A stretch of 64,000 nucleotides of DNA, from contig NZ_SIRE01000013.1 of assembly GCF_004307995.1 (NCBI RefSeq), positions 1-64,000 of the forward strand, written 5' to 3'. Positions within the stretch are counted from its first letter, which is position 1. Every line of letters begins with the position of its first letter. This DNA is from Paenibacillus thalictri. GTDB lineage: Bacteria > Bacillota > Bacilli > Paenibacillales > NBRC-103111. The notes under the pieces are model-generated. The model saw nothing but the letters and a program-made list of their open reading frames with translations. It was not told the origin of the DNA and did not search any database. Both the position numbers and the translations under genes were made by a program. Below, one piece after another: positions 51,990 through 58,585 of this stretch.

Positions 51990-52985
51990 ATGACCACAAC
52001 ACACAATATCGAAACCGTAATGGCCACCGTCGAATATAAGGGGGCCCATCTCGACAAGCTGCTTGCCGCATTTGCTCCGGCTCGGGTCATCCAGGTCGAC
52101 CGGCGTGATTCCGCCGCTATGGCGGAAGCGCTGAAAGTAGCCGACGTGGCGGTGCTCGCCGGCGATTTGGATGAGCGTTTTCTCGATGCGCCGAAGCTGC
52201 GTTGGATTCACTGCGATCACGCGGGGCTGAACAAATCGGCTCGTCCCGAGGTGTTTGAAAAAGGGCTGCTGGTCACCAGCTCAGCGGGACGTTCCGGCCC
52301 GGTGCTTGCCGAACACGTGATGTTTTTCGCACTGGCGCTTGCTTACCGGTATCCTTTATTTTATGAAGCGCAAAAAGAACACCGATGGGGTGTGCCGGGC
52401 CAAGATGCCCAGCGCGGCTTGTTCGGCAAAACGATGGGCATCATCGGCCTTGGCAATACCGGCAAAGAGCTGGCGGTCAGAGCAAGCGCGTTTGGCATGC
52501 GAGTGCTTGGCTACCGCCGCAGCGACACACCTGCGCCTTCCGGCGTCGACCGGCTGTATTGCGAGGAACGCGGGGATACGCTTGATGAGCTGCTGCAGGA
52601 AAGCGATGTGGTGGCGCTTGTCGTGCCGTTGTCCGATTCGACGCATCATCTGATCGGAGAGCGGGAGCTCGGCCTGATGAAGCGCAGCGCGCATTTGATC
52701 AATTTGGCGCGCGGCGCCGTCATTGACGAACAAGCGCTGCTCGCGGCGCTTCGGTCCGGTACGATTGCCGGAGCCGGTCTGGACACATTCGCGACCGAGC
52801 CGCTCACTGCGGATTCTCCGCTATGGGATGCGCCAAACACGCTGGTGACGCCGCATTTTACACCTGCGGTGCCCGACCGGATCGGCCGTTCGCTGGATAT
52901 TATCGCGGAGAACGCCAAACGTTACCGCGCGGGCGAGACGATGGTGAATTTGCTGACGGCCAAGGACGTGTATACGAAAGGCTGA
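51990..52985 (+). CDS. D-isomer-specific 2-hydroxyacid dehydrogenase family protein
   Basis: A 331-residue NAD(P)-dependent oxidoreductase. The Rossmann motif is MGIIGLGNTGKELAVRASAFGMRVLGYRR near residue 150; the family catalytic set appears as LINLARGAVIDEQAL with Arg, the Glu in FATEPLT and the His in VTPHFTPA. The N-terminal substrate domain ends in LRWIHCDHAGLNK. ATG 51990 is preceded by AAGGAGAG; the longer frame overlaps the permease gene. It probably reduces or oxidises a 2-hydroxy or 2-keto acid made from the imported sugar. Chain length and the short active-site loop fit the phosphoglycerate/glyoxylate-like branch. Confidence 0.9.
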   Translation: MTTTHNIETVMATVEYKGAHLDKLLAAFAPARVIQVDRRDSAAMAEALKVADVAVLAGDLDERFLDAPKLRWIHCDHAGLNKSARPEVFEKGLLVTSSAGRSGPVLAEHVMFFALALAYRYPLFYEAQKEHRWGVPGQDAQRGLFGKTMGIIGLGNTGKELAVRASAFGMRVLGYRRSDTPAPSGVDRLYCEERGDTLDELLQESDVVALVVPLSDSTHHLIGERELGLMKRSAHLINLARGAVIDEQALLAALRSGTIAGAGLDTFATEPLTADSPLWDAPNTLVTPHFTPAVPDRIGRSLDIIAENAKRYRAGETMVNLLTAKDVYTKG

Positions 52986-53027
52986 AGCTGAAGAACACGA
53001 ATTCAACAAAAATATTGCTTTATAACG

Positions 53028-53237
53028 AACCCCCGAGACTCGTGTCGAGGCCACTGAAAAAGCAGCTTAAGTGAGCGAAATCATGCTGGAGAAACGCCAG
53101 CGTTTGCTTTTGTCCCCGAATTTCACCTGCCGCAAGCAGGTACATTCAAGAAATTCGTGGACAATTGGCGAGCGTAAGCATGATTCGCTTATGCAGCGTT
53201 CACTTTTTCAGTGGCCACACCCGTGTCTTCGGGGGTT
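53028..53237. repeat. 210-bp imperfect palindrome (candidate MITE-like element or structured RNA)
   Basis: The arms begin AACCCCCGAGACTCG and, on the other strand from the far end, AACCCCCGAAGACACG; both continue to GGCCACTGAAAAAG. Inner arms share ATCATGCT and TTGTCC-CGAATTTC (one differing base), and the centre is ACCTGC-CGCAA-GCAGGT. The whole unit can fold as one long stem. No open reading frame of its own was seen. It follows the dehydrogenase gene, and the run TTTT after the right arm means it may terminate transcription. Confidence 0.7.
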
Positions 53238-53310
53238 TTGTGTATTTAAGCCAATGCATATCCTTAGAAAGCAAACGGGGGTGATTCCGAAATCAGCTGC
53301 ATAAATTCGT

Positions 53311-53337
53311 TGTCACACTTTGACCTCGTTAATTGTC
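53311..53337 (+). promoter_or_regulatory. Putative ECF41 promoter of the sigma factor gene
   Basis: TGTCACA at 53311-53317, 16 bp, TGTC at 53334-53337. The same elements with the same spacing are found before the partner gene at 54337-54363, and both share AATTGTC at the -10. The pattern agrees with the promoter type known for ECF41 factors (TGTCACA with a CGTC-like -10). It implies autoregulation. Confidence 0.7.
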
Positions 53338-53395
53338 ATATTATTAAGCGAGATACATAGGGCAATTACCACTGTAATAATGAAAGGTGGATATG

Positions 53396-54304
53396 ATGCA
53401 AAGTTATACGATGGATTCAGCAGCTAATGACATGGACGATTTGTATAGAACCTACAAGTCTCATTTATTTTCGATTGCTTACCGTATGTTAGGCTCTAGA
53501 TCGGATGCCGAAGATATGGTTCAAGACGTGTTCATAAACATCCATGGACTTCTTCATGATAATTTTAACAACATCAAATCATACTTAAGCAAAATGATGA
53601 TCAACAGATGTTTAAATGAATTAAAGTCCTCAAGAAAAAAAAGAATAAGCTACGTCGGTAATTGGCTTCCAGAACCAACAGTACAACTCACTGAGCATAG
53701 TCCGTTAGACAATGTCGAAAGAAACGATGCGATTTCTTATGCTTTTCTTATTCTTATGGATAAACTGACACCCGTGGAGCGAGCTGTGTTTATTTTGCGT
53801 GAAGCCTTTGCATATGAACATAACGAAATTGCCGTAATGATTAACAAAACGGAAGTCAACTGCCGTAAAATCTACAGCCGCGTCAAGAAAAAGCTTGATT
53901 TATCCGCTGAAAGCTTGGAAACGGATTCGATTCATCAACCAGAGGAAAAGGAATCGGTCACTCGATTTATATCCGCTCTTTCGAATGGGAATATTCAGTC
54001 ATTGGTGAACATGTTATCAGAAGATGTAATATTCATTGCCGATGGGGGAGGAAAAGTTTCCGCCGCAATCAATCCGATCTATAGCAGAGAACGTGTGCTT
54101 GTCATATTAAACGCCCTTTCATCAAGACGATTCCCTCAATCCCAAGCCAAACGGGTCGACGTCAACGATCAGCCGGGTATATTGTTAACAAACGACGGTA
54201 TTCCAACCGGGGTTATTTGTTTTGAATGGAATGTTCAAGCGATGAACATCCAACGAATTTACTTTATTGTGAATCCGGACAAATTACAGCATGTACATGC
54301 CTAG
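53396..54304 (+). CDS. ECF41-type RNA polymerase sigma factor
   Basis: About 302 residues. Sigma region 2 is LYRTYKSHLFSIAYRMLGSRSDAEDMVQDVFINIH, and region 4 is LTPVERAVFILREAFAYEHNEIAVMINKTEVNCRKIYSRVKKKL. A SnoaL-like C-terminal extension (about 190-302) replaces an anti-sigma factor. All three group hallmarks are present: WLPEP between regions 2 and 4, DGGGK in the extension, and NPDKL near the end. In this group the C-terminal domain controls activity. AAGGTGG precedes the ATG pair at 53393/53396. The following gene, a carboxymuconolactone decarboxylase, is the usual genomic partner and probable target. Confidence 0.94.
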   Translation: MQSYTMDSAANDMDDLYRTYKSHLFSIAYRMLGSRSDAEDMVQDVFINIHGLLHDNFNNIKSYLSKMMINRCLNELKSSRKKRISYVGNWLPEPTVQLTEHSPLDNVERNDAISYAFLILMDKLTPVERAVFILREAFAYEHNEIAVMINKTEVNCRKIYSRVKKKLDLSAESLETDSIHQPEEKESVTRFISALSNGNIQSLVNMLSEDVIFIADGGGKVSAAINPIYSRERVLVILNALSSRRFPQSQAKRVDVNDQPGILLTNDGIPTGVICFEWNVQAMNIQRIYFIVNPDKLQHVHA

Positions 54305-54336
54305 CGGGGACCGATTCACTTTTTCAGCGGCTTCGG

Positions 54337-54363
54337 TGTCACACATGTAGACGGCCAATTGTC
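54337..54363 (+). promoter_or_regulatory. Putative ECF41 promoter of the decarboxylase-family gene
   Basis: TGTCACA at 54337-54343, 16 bp, TGTC at 54360-54363, within AATTGTC. It is the same as the motif upstream of the sigma factor gene. The predicted start lies about 28 nt before ATG 54398. Confidence 0.72.
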
Positions 54364-54397
54364 TTTATAGTGTCAAAATAAAAGGAGGTAACAGTTT

Positions 54398-54877
54398 ATG
54401 GCACAACGTATTGGATATATGCAGCAATCACCGGAGTTTTTCAAGAAAATGATGGAGTTCAGCAACGCCGAGAACACTAGTGCAATCGAAGAAAAGATCC
54501 TTCATCTCGTCCACATCAGAGCTTCTCAATTAAATGGGTGCGGCTTCTGTCTGGATATGCATATCAAGCAGGCCAAGATTCATGGCGAGAGCGAACTTCG
54601 GCTCTACCACCTTTCGATTTGGAGGGAATCCACTCTATTTGACCCACGTGAAAGAGCTGCACTGGCATGGACGGAGGTGCTGACCCATTTGCCGGCACAT
54701 GGTGTACCTGACGAAATCTACAATCGTGTTCGCGAATTTTTGTCCGAAAAGGAAATCTCCGATCTGACTTTCTCGATCATGGCGATTAATGCTTGGAACC
54801 GAATTAATGTAGCGTTTAAAACTGTACCAGGCTCAGCCGATGCCGCATTTGGATTGACAAAAGCCGGCTTGAGTTAA
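54398..54877 (+). CDS. Carboxymuconolactone decarboxylase/AhpD-family protein
   Basis: A 159-residue helical protein with the redox motif Cys48-Gly-Phe-Cys51 and His55 (GCGFCLDMH), the AhpD-type thiol site used to reduce peroxides or related electrophiles. IEEKILHLVHIRASQLNGC and ERAALAWTEVLTHLPAHGVPDEIYNRVREFLSEKEISDL are the family core. AAGGAGG lies before the ATG. It is the standard partner of ECF41 sigma factors and has its own copy of the same promoter. The signal and substrate for the pair are unknown in the family. A terminator follows. Confidence 0.93.
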   Translation: MAQRIGYMQQSPEFFKKMMEFSNAENTSAIEEKILHLVHIRASQLNGCGFCLDMHIKQAKIHGESELRLYHLSIWRESTLFDPRERAALAWTEVLTHLPAHGVPDEIYNRVREFLSEKEISDLTFSIMAINAWNRINVAFKTVPGSADAAFGLTKAGLS

Positions 54878-54920
54878 TCTGACGAAGTGACATCGTTCGG
54901 GATTCATAATGACATTAGTG

Positions 54921-54970
54921 AGGCGCAGCAGGTATTAGAAAAAATCTAATGTCCGCTGCGCCTTGATTTT
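54921..54970 (+). terminator. Terminator after the decarboxylase-family gene
   Basis: AGGCGCAGC (54921-54929) pairs perfectly with GCTGCGCCT (54955-54963); an inner stem, ATTAG/CTAAT, strengthens it; TGATTTT follows. It separates this operon from the convergent cyclase gene. Confidence 0.8.
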
Positions 54971-55094
54971 TAGCGTTTAAGCCGGTTAATCGACCGTTGT
55001 TATGCAGCGCAACACCGTGCGCTGGAGCTGCACGCCGAGTGAATGCAGCAGGGAGGCGGCCCGCACCACATGGCGGTGGCAGCCTGCCGGGGAC

Positions 55095-55805
55095 TTACTT
55101 AAACGCCAATGCGCGGATCGGGGAACCGGAGCCCTTGGCAACTTTTAAAGGAAACGCATATACATACGATTCGCCTAAAACTTCATCCAGCCGGGTTAAA
55201 TTTTCGATGATGTTGACGCCGTTGCCGAGCAGCGCGTAATGCGCGGGCGCACCTTCGGCGTACGAACTGTCGATCGCCAGGCAGTCGCAGCCGACCACTT
55301 TTATGCCTTTGGAGGCCAAATATTCGGCCGCTTCGCCGCCGAGTCCCGGCCACGACTGGCTGTATTGCCGATGTTCGGTGCGCGGCACCCAATAGCGGTC
55401 CCAGCCGAAGCGCAGCAGCACGATGTCGCCGGCTTCAATCGCAGCGTTTTGCTGCTCCCACGTCTTGATTTCGTCAAGCGATACGACATCGGTGTCGGCA
55501 TAATGGGAAAAGTCGATCGTCAGCGCGCGTCCGAAAAACTGCGAAACCGGCGTTTGATCCATATACAGATGGGCCGGATGGCCTTCCTGAATGAAATGCG
55601 CGGTAGCATCCATATGAGTGCCGGTATGCTCGTTAATGATCAGCTGGTAAATGAGGGCCCGGCTGCCCGTTTCAAACGTGTCCCACAACGTGTGGTAATA
55701 ACGCGAGTGGGTTGGGTAGATCGGCATGCCTTCCTCCAAGGTGTGGGACAGGTCAATGACTTTCATTTCGTTCATCAGAGCTGCGAGCTGCTTTACGTTC
55801 GACAT
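55095..55805 (-). CDS. Cyclase-family metal-dependent hydrolase (kynurenine formamidase-like)
   Basis: A 236-residue cytoplasmic protein of the cyclase family. The metal site motif is NEHTGTHMDATAHF near residue 58 (His-Thr-Gly-Thr-His-Met-Asp pattern), with the opening KVIDLSHTLEEGMPIYPTH and the later VVGCDCLAIDSS. Family members hydrolyse formamides, including N-formylkynurenine and isatin. GAGGAGGAA lies before the ATG. It follows the alcohol dehydrogenase gene by 33 bp on the same strand, so they are cotranscribed; the substrate of the pair is not clear. Confidence 0.87.
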   Translation of the reverse strand: MSNVKQLAALMNEMKVIDLSHTLEEGMPIYPTHSRYYHTLWDTFETGSRALIYQLIINEHTGTHMDATAHFIQEGHPAHLYMDQTPVSQFFGRALTIDFSHYADTDVVSLDEIKTWEQQNAAIEAGDIVLLRFGWDRYWVPRTEHRQYSQSWPGLGGEAAEYLASKGIKVVGCDCLAIDSSYAEGAPAHYALLGNGVNIIENLTRLDEVLGESYVYAFPLKVAKGSGSPIRALAFK

Positions 55806-55838
55806 AAGAATTCCTCCTCATATAATGTAAAAACACAT

Positions 55839-57002
55839 CTACTCCACAATTCCGTGATAAGCGCGTTCGATGATCGATTGAATGTCCTCCGGCCTTGTCA
55901 GACGGGGATTCACCCGGACATTGCCGCTGCGCATCGCGTCTTCGACCATTTTTGGCAGCTGATCCAAAGAGACGCCGAGCTCGCGTATCGTACGCGGTAT
56001 GCCGAGATCCCCGTTCAGGCGGAGCACGGCCTGAACGGCAGCTTGCGCCGCCGCATCCGCAGGCAGGCCGGCTGTGTCGACGTCCAGCGCGCAGGCGATA
56101 TCTTTCATCAGCTCCGGACAAGCGGGCAGATTAAACGCCAGCACGTATGGAAGCAGCGCTGCGTTGGCCACGCCGTGAGCGATGTTGAATATGCCGCCGA
56201 GCGTATGCGAAATCGCATGCACGTTGCCGAGCCGCGACTGGGCGAACGCCGCGCCCGCCATCATCGAGGCGATCAGCATTTGTTCGCGGCTGTGCAGGTC
56301 ATCGCCGACAAAATAGGCGCTGCGGATATGTTTGCCGATGATACGCACCGCTTCGATCGCAAGCGCCCGGCTGGCCGGAGAGGCCGCTTTGGACGTATAC
56401 GATTCGATCGCATGCGTCAAGGCGTCCATGCCGGTGGCGGCCGTAATGGCCGGCGGCAAACCAAGCGTCAGCTCGGCGTCGAGCAGTGCCAGCTTCGGAT
56501 ACAGATGCGGGCTGATAACCGCCGCTTTAAACTTCGTCTGCGCGTTCGTTACGATCGTTGACGCCGTCACTTCGCTGCCGGTGCCCGCTGTGGTTGGGAT
56601 CGCGATGACAGGATAACCGGCGTTCGGAATTTTGCCGACGCCCTCGTAATTGAGTATGTGGCCTTCGTTGAGCCCCATGATGGCGATGCCTTTGGCCGTG
56701 TCGATGCTGCTTCCTCCGCCGATTGCCAGCACGCAGCGGATATCCGTTTGCCGCAGCCTGGCAAGCCCCTTCATGATGCTTTCCGCGCTTGGATTCGGCT
56801 CCGTTTCGTCGAATACGTCATATTCGATGCCATGAGCCATCAGCGAAGGGATGACCGCATCCAGCAGCCCGGCCCTGCGCACTCCGGCATCGGTGACGAT
56901 CAACACTTTGCCGATTTGCCGGGCTGACAGCAGCTCTCCGGTTTTGCGCGCAATGCCTGCTCCGCATTCGACGGAGGTAGGGATGGTAAAAGAGAAAAAC
57001 AT
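55839..57002 (-). CDS. Iron-containing alcohol dehydrogenase
   Basis: About 387 residues of the iron-dependent (type III) alcohol dehydrogenase family. The NAD region is LAIGGGSSIDTAKGIAIM and the metal ligands lie in TGMDALTHAIESY and HAISHTLGGIFNIAHG (Asp and three His). It would oxidise an alcohol or reduce an aldehyde with NAD(H). The start at 57002 (MFFSFTIPTSVECGAG) is family-like, with GGGAGG upstream; the frame is open to 57059. It is not linked to the eut operon, although relatives of this family serve as EutG, so it could in principle reduce acetaldehyde. Repeats of the promoter region lie upstream. Confidence 0.92.
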   Translation of the reverse strand: MFFSFTIPTSVECGAGIARKTGELLSARQIGKVLIVTDAGVRRAGLLDAVIPSLMAHGIEYDVFDETEPNPSAESIMKGLARLRQTDIRCVLAIGGGSSIDTAKGIAIMGLNEGHILNYEGVGKIPNAGYPVIAIPTTAGTGSEVTASTIVTNAQTKFKAAVISPHLYPKLALLDAELTLGLPPAITAATGMDALTHAIESYTSKAASPASRALAIEAVRIIGKHIRSAYFVGDDLHSREQMLIASMMAGAAFAQSRLGNVHAISHTLGGIFNIAHGVANAALLPYVLAFNLPACPELMKDIACALDVDTAGLPADAAAQAAVQAVLRLNGDLGIPRTIRELGVSLDQLPKMVEDAMRSGNVRVNPRLTRPEDIQSIIERAYHGIVE

Positions 57003-57052
57003 AAGCAGGATCGCCTCCCGTGTTTGTGGTAATTGCAACCTTTTCCCGCTAA

Positions 57053-57082
57053 GCACCAAGCTGAACCAAACCGAACCAAACC
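57053..57082 (-). promoter_or_regulatory. Three 10-bp direct repeats upstream of the alcohol dehydrogenase
   Basis: Read on the reverse strand, GGTTTGGTTC occurs twice head to tail (57082-57063), followed by a degenerate AGCTTGGTGC (57062-57053). A 10-bp period places each unit on the same face of the helix, as expected of a site for a direct-repeat-binding activator. This is inference from position and symmetry. Confidence 0.5.
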
Positions 57083-57241
57083 TCGAAAACGGAAGTTTTG
57101 TCCGCTAAAAACGCTTTCATATCTATTGGAGGTTCTTGGATGACCTTTTACATAATTTGAACGGATGGATTGAAACTTTCTATTGTTCAGTTCATCTACT
57201 CGTATTTTATAATGAAACGGACATACATTCACTAAAAAAGT

Positions 57242-57382
57242 TACTCGGTCAGCCGATTATTTTTTGATAAAGGAAATGGTGGAGTTAGAGCTGAAGCGGC
57301 TGTTATGGTTTATCGTCTGCTGCATAAAGCAGCGGAGCATTCATTGATCAATTCATTGATCAAAACAGAGGGGACGTTATAG
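57242..57382 (+). pseudogene. Remnant of an S-layer-homology (SLH) protein gene end
   Basis: Frame +, from the stop at 57233-57235 onward, reads YSVSRLFFDKGNGG, then VRAEAAVMVYRLLHKA, the hallmark RAEAAVM-YRLL end of an SLH domain, and continues to the TAG at 57380-57382. No start codon or ribosome site exists and only about 46 residues remain. It is probably the last part of a lost surface protein. Confidence 0.45.
57339..57362. repeat. Exact 12-bp tandem repeat
   Basis: ATTCATTGATCA occurs twice in a row (57339-57350 and 57351-57362) within the SLH remnant. Confidence 0.9.
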
Positions 57383-57555
57383 GGGGAATGCTTAGATTCG
57401 TTCCCTTTTTTCACAATTAAACCGACTGGCTTAATCGGAAAAATAGGTATTATACAATATAAAAACAAAAAAATCAATAGCTGCTCTATTGATTTTTGCC
57501 GGTATATTAAGTTACACTTATGAAGTAATACAAGGAACTTGGGGAGGTGATTGGA

Positions 57556-57771
57556 TTGGAAAAAATGTGCATGAATATGATGATGAACATGTGTATGGAA
57601 GACATGATGGCGAAGATGAAATCGATGAAGATGATGATGCAATGTATGCAAGACATGAGTATGATGGAAGAAATGGACATGAACATGATGATGTCCCGCA
57701 TGCAAGAATGCGATGAAATGATGACCTCTATGATGAGCATGATGAGTGGTATGAAGCAAACTTCGATGTAA
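57556..57771 (+). CDS. Small methionine-rich protein
   Basis: A 71-residue protein, 33 of whose residues are Met, with four Cys and mostly Asp, Glu, Lys, Ser and Gln as the rest. It begins MEKMCMNMMMNMCMEDMM and ends MKQTSM. No hydrophobic signal or transmembrane segment is clear. TTG 57556 follows a perfect GGGGAGGTGA and so is a better start than GTG 57547. The Met and Cys runs suggest soft-metal (copper(I), silver, mercury) binding, or an oxidant sink, but neither is proven. The opposite strand is His-rich only because CAT is the complement of ATG. A hairpin follows the stop. It stands alone, without transporter or regulator neighbours. Confidence 0.7.
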   Translation: MEKMCMNMMMNMCMEDMMAKMKSMKMMMQCMQDMSMMEEMDMNMMMSRMQECDEMMTSMMSMMSGMKQTSM

Positions 57772-57772
57772 T

Positions 57773-57806
57773 AAAGTACATAAAGCAGGCACGCTTTATA
57801 TACTTT
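57773..57806 (+). terminator. Hairpin after the methionine-rich gene
   Basis: AAAGTACATAAAGC (57773-57786) pairs with GCTTTATATACTTT (57793-57806) with one mismatch and a 6-nt loop. It lies 1 bp after the stop codon and lacks a long T run. Confidence 0.65.
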
Positions 57807-57897
57807 GCCCAGCAGACAGCTGCAGGCAATTTAAGTCTATATCCGGAGATCAGGCAGCTCGGACGAGCAGACAAACTGCAGCCAAGCTTTTTTTATT

Positions 57898-58215
57898 TTA
57901 TTGGTATGATAAAATTTTCCTCGCAACATGAATGCGCTCAAGCTTAAGCTGAAACCAGCGGTCTTGCAGCGTTTCCTCGCGGTTGCTTTCTGCCGATGAA
58001 CGCAGTTCAGCGAATACTTCCAACAATTGGCGATTGATCATATCGTAACTTTTCCACAAGTCTCTTAAGATCATATTTCTCCGATACTCGGCCAAAAGGT
58101 TCTTATTCTTAAGGGAAGCAATAATCTCTTTCTCCCACTCCGAATCTCCGATCGAGCGTGCATAGTTATATAAGTCCAGGTAATCGTTCACCCAAGCTGC
58201 AGTTATGGAATCCAT
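57898..58215 (-). CDS. Small conserved-looking protein of unknown function
   Basis: A 105-residue soluble, mostly helical protein beginning MDSITAAWVNDYLDLYNYARSIGD and rich in charged residues (WEKEIIASLKNKN, REETLQDRWFQLKLERI). No domain was recognised. Trp and Tyr spacing suggests a compact helical bundle. The reading frame is clean and has no competing frame, and upstream DNA (reverse strand) is A/T-rich with promoter-like hexamers. It does not share an operon with neighbours. Confidence 0.6.
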   Translation of the reverse strand: MDSITAAWVNDYLDLYNYARSIGDSEWEKEIIASLKNKNLLAEYRRNMILRDLWKSYDMINRQLLEVFAELRSSAESNREETLQDRWFQLKLERIHVARKILSYQ

Positions 58216-58351
58216 TAGGCCAGCACTCCGTTCGTCCGGTATGTCTTTTTACCAAGTATTATAATCGGAATAATATAAATTATCAAGCGGTTGGCACGCA
58301 AAAATTTTAAGTTAGCAATTTGCACCGCCACGGCATTTTTCCTTAACCCGG

Positions 58352-58380
58352 CTGACAAGGCCGGAGGCAAATGATACAAT
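58352..58380 (+). promoter_or_regulatory. SigA-type promoter of the LarA-like gene
   Basis: CTGACA (58352-58357), 17 bp, TACAAT (58375-58380). The leader to ATG 58586 would be about 200 nt and contains a perfect stem ATTCCAG/CTGGAAT at 58453-58472 around the hexaloop AGCGAG. The rest of 58216-58585 shows no gene. Confidence 0.65.
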
Positions 58381-58585
58381 CCTCGTACAGGGGCATATTG
58401 GCTTATCTAGGGAGCAGAGTCCTTAAGGTTAAGAGATCCGGATGATGATGTTATTCCAGAGCGAGCTGGAATCATGTTTCCTGATTGAACATTTTCGATG
58501 GGGAGGAATGGATGCTGCTTTTGAAGGAAACTGCGGTTTGATTAATGCTTGTGCATGGATTCCTATATAAAAGGAGATATGGACA

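Noticed and set aside
53028..53237. Insertion sequence
   Set aside because: No transposase frame fits between the arms, and the interior itself is palindromic; at most it is a non-autonomous element.
54301..54345. Second copy of the 210-bp palindrome
   Set aside because: Only a short stretch (CACTTTTTCAGCGG and nearby bases) resembles the right arm; no left arm is present, and part of the match falls in the ECF41 promoter.
55239..56561. 440-codon forward frame over the cyclase and alcohol dehydrogenase genes
   Set aside because: It is antisense to two well-supported genes, has no recognisable domain and is Arg/His-rich, as is usual for shadow frames of G+C-rich genes.
57310..57792. Histidine-rich 160-codon frame on the reverse strand
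   Set aside because: It is the complement of the methionine-rich gene: CAT (His) is ATG reversed. It has no ribosome site and spans the SLH remnant and hairpin.
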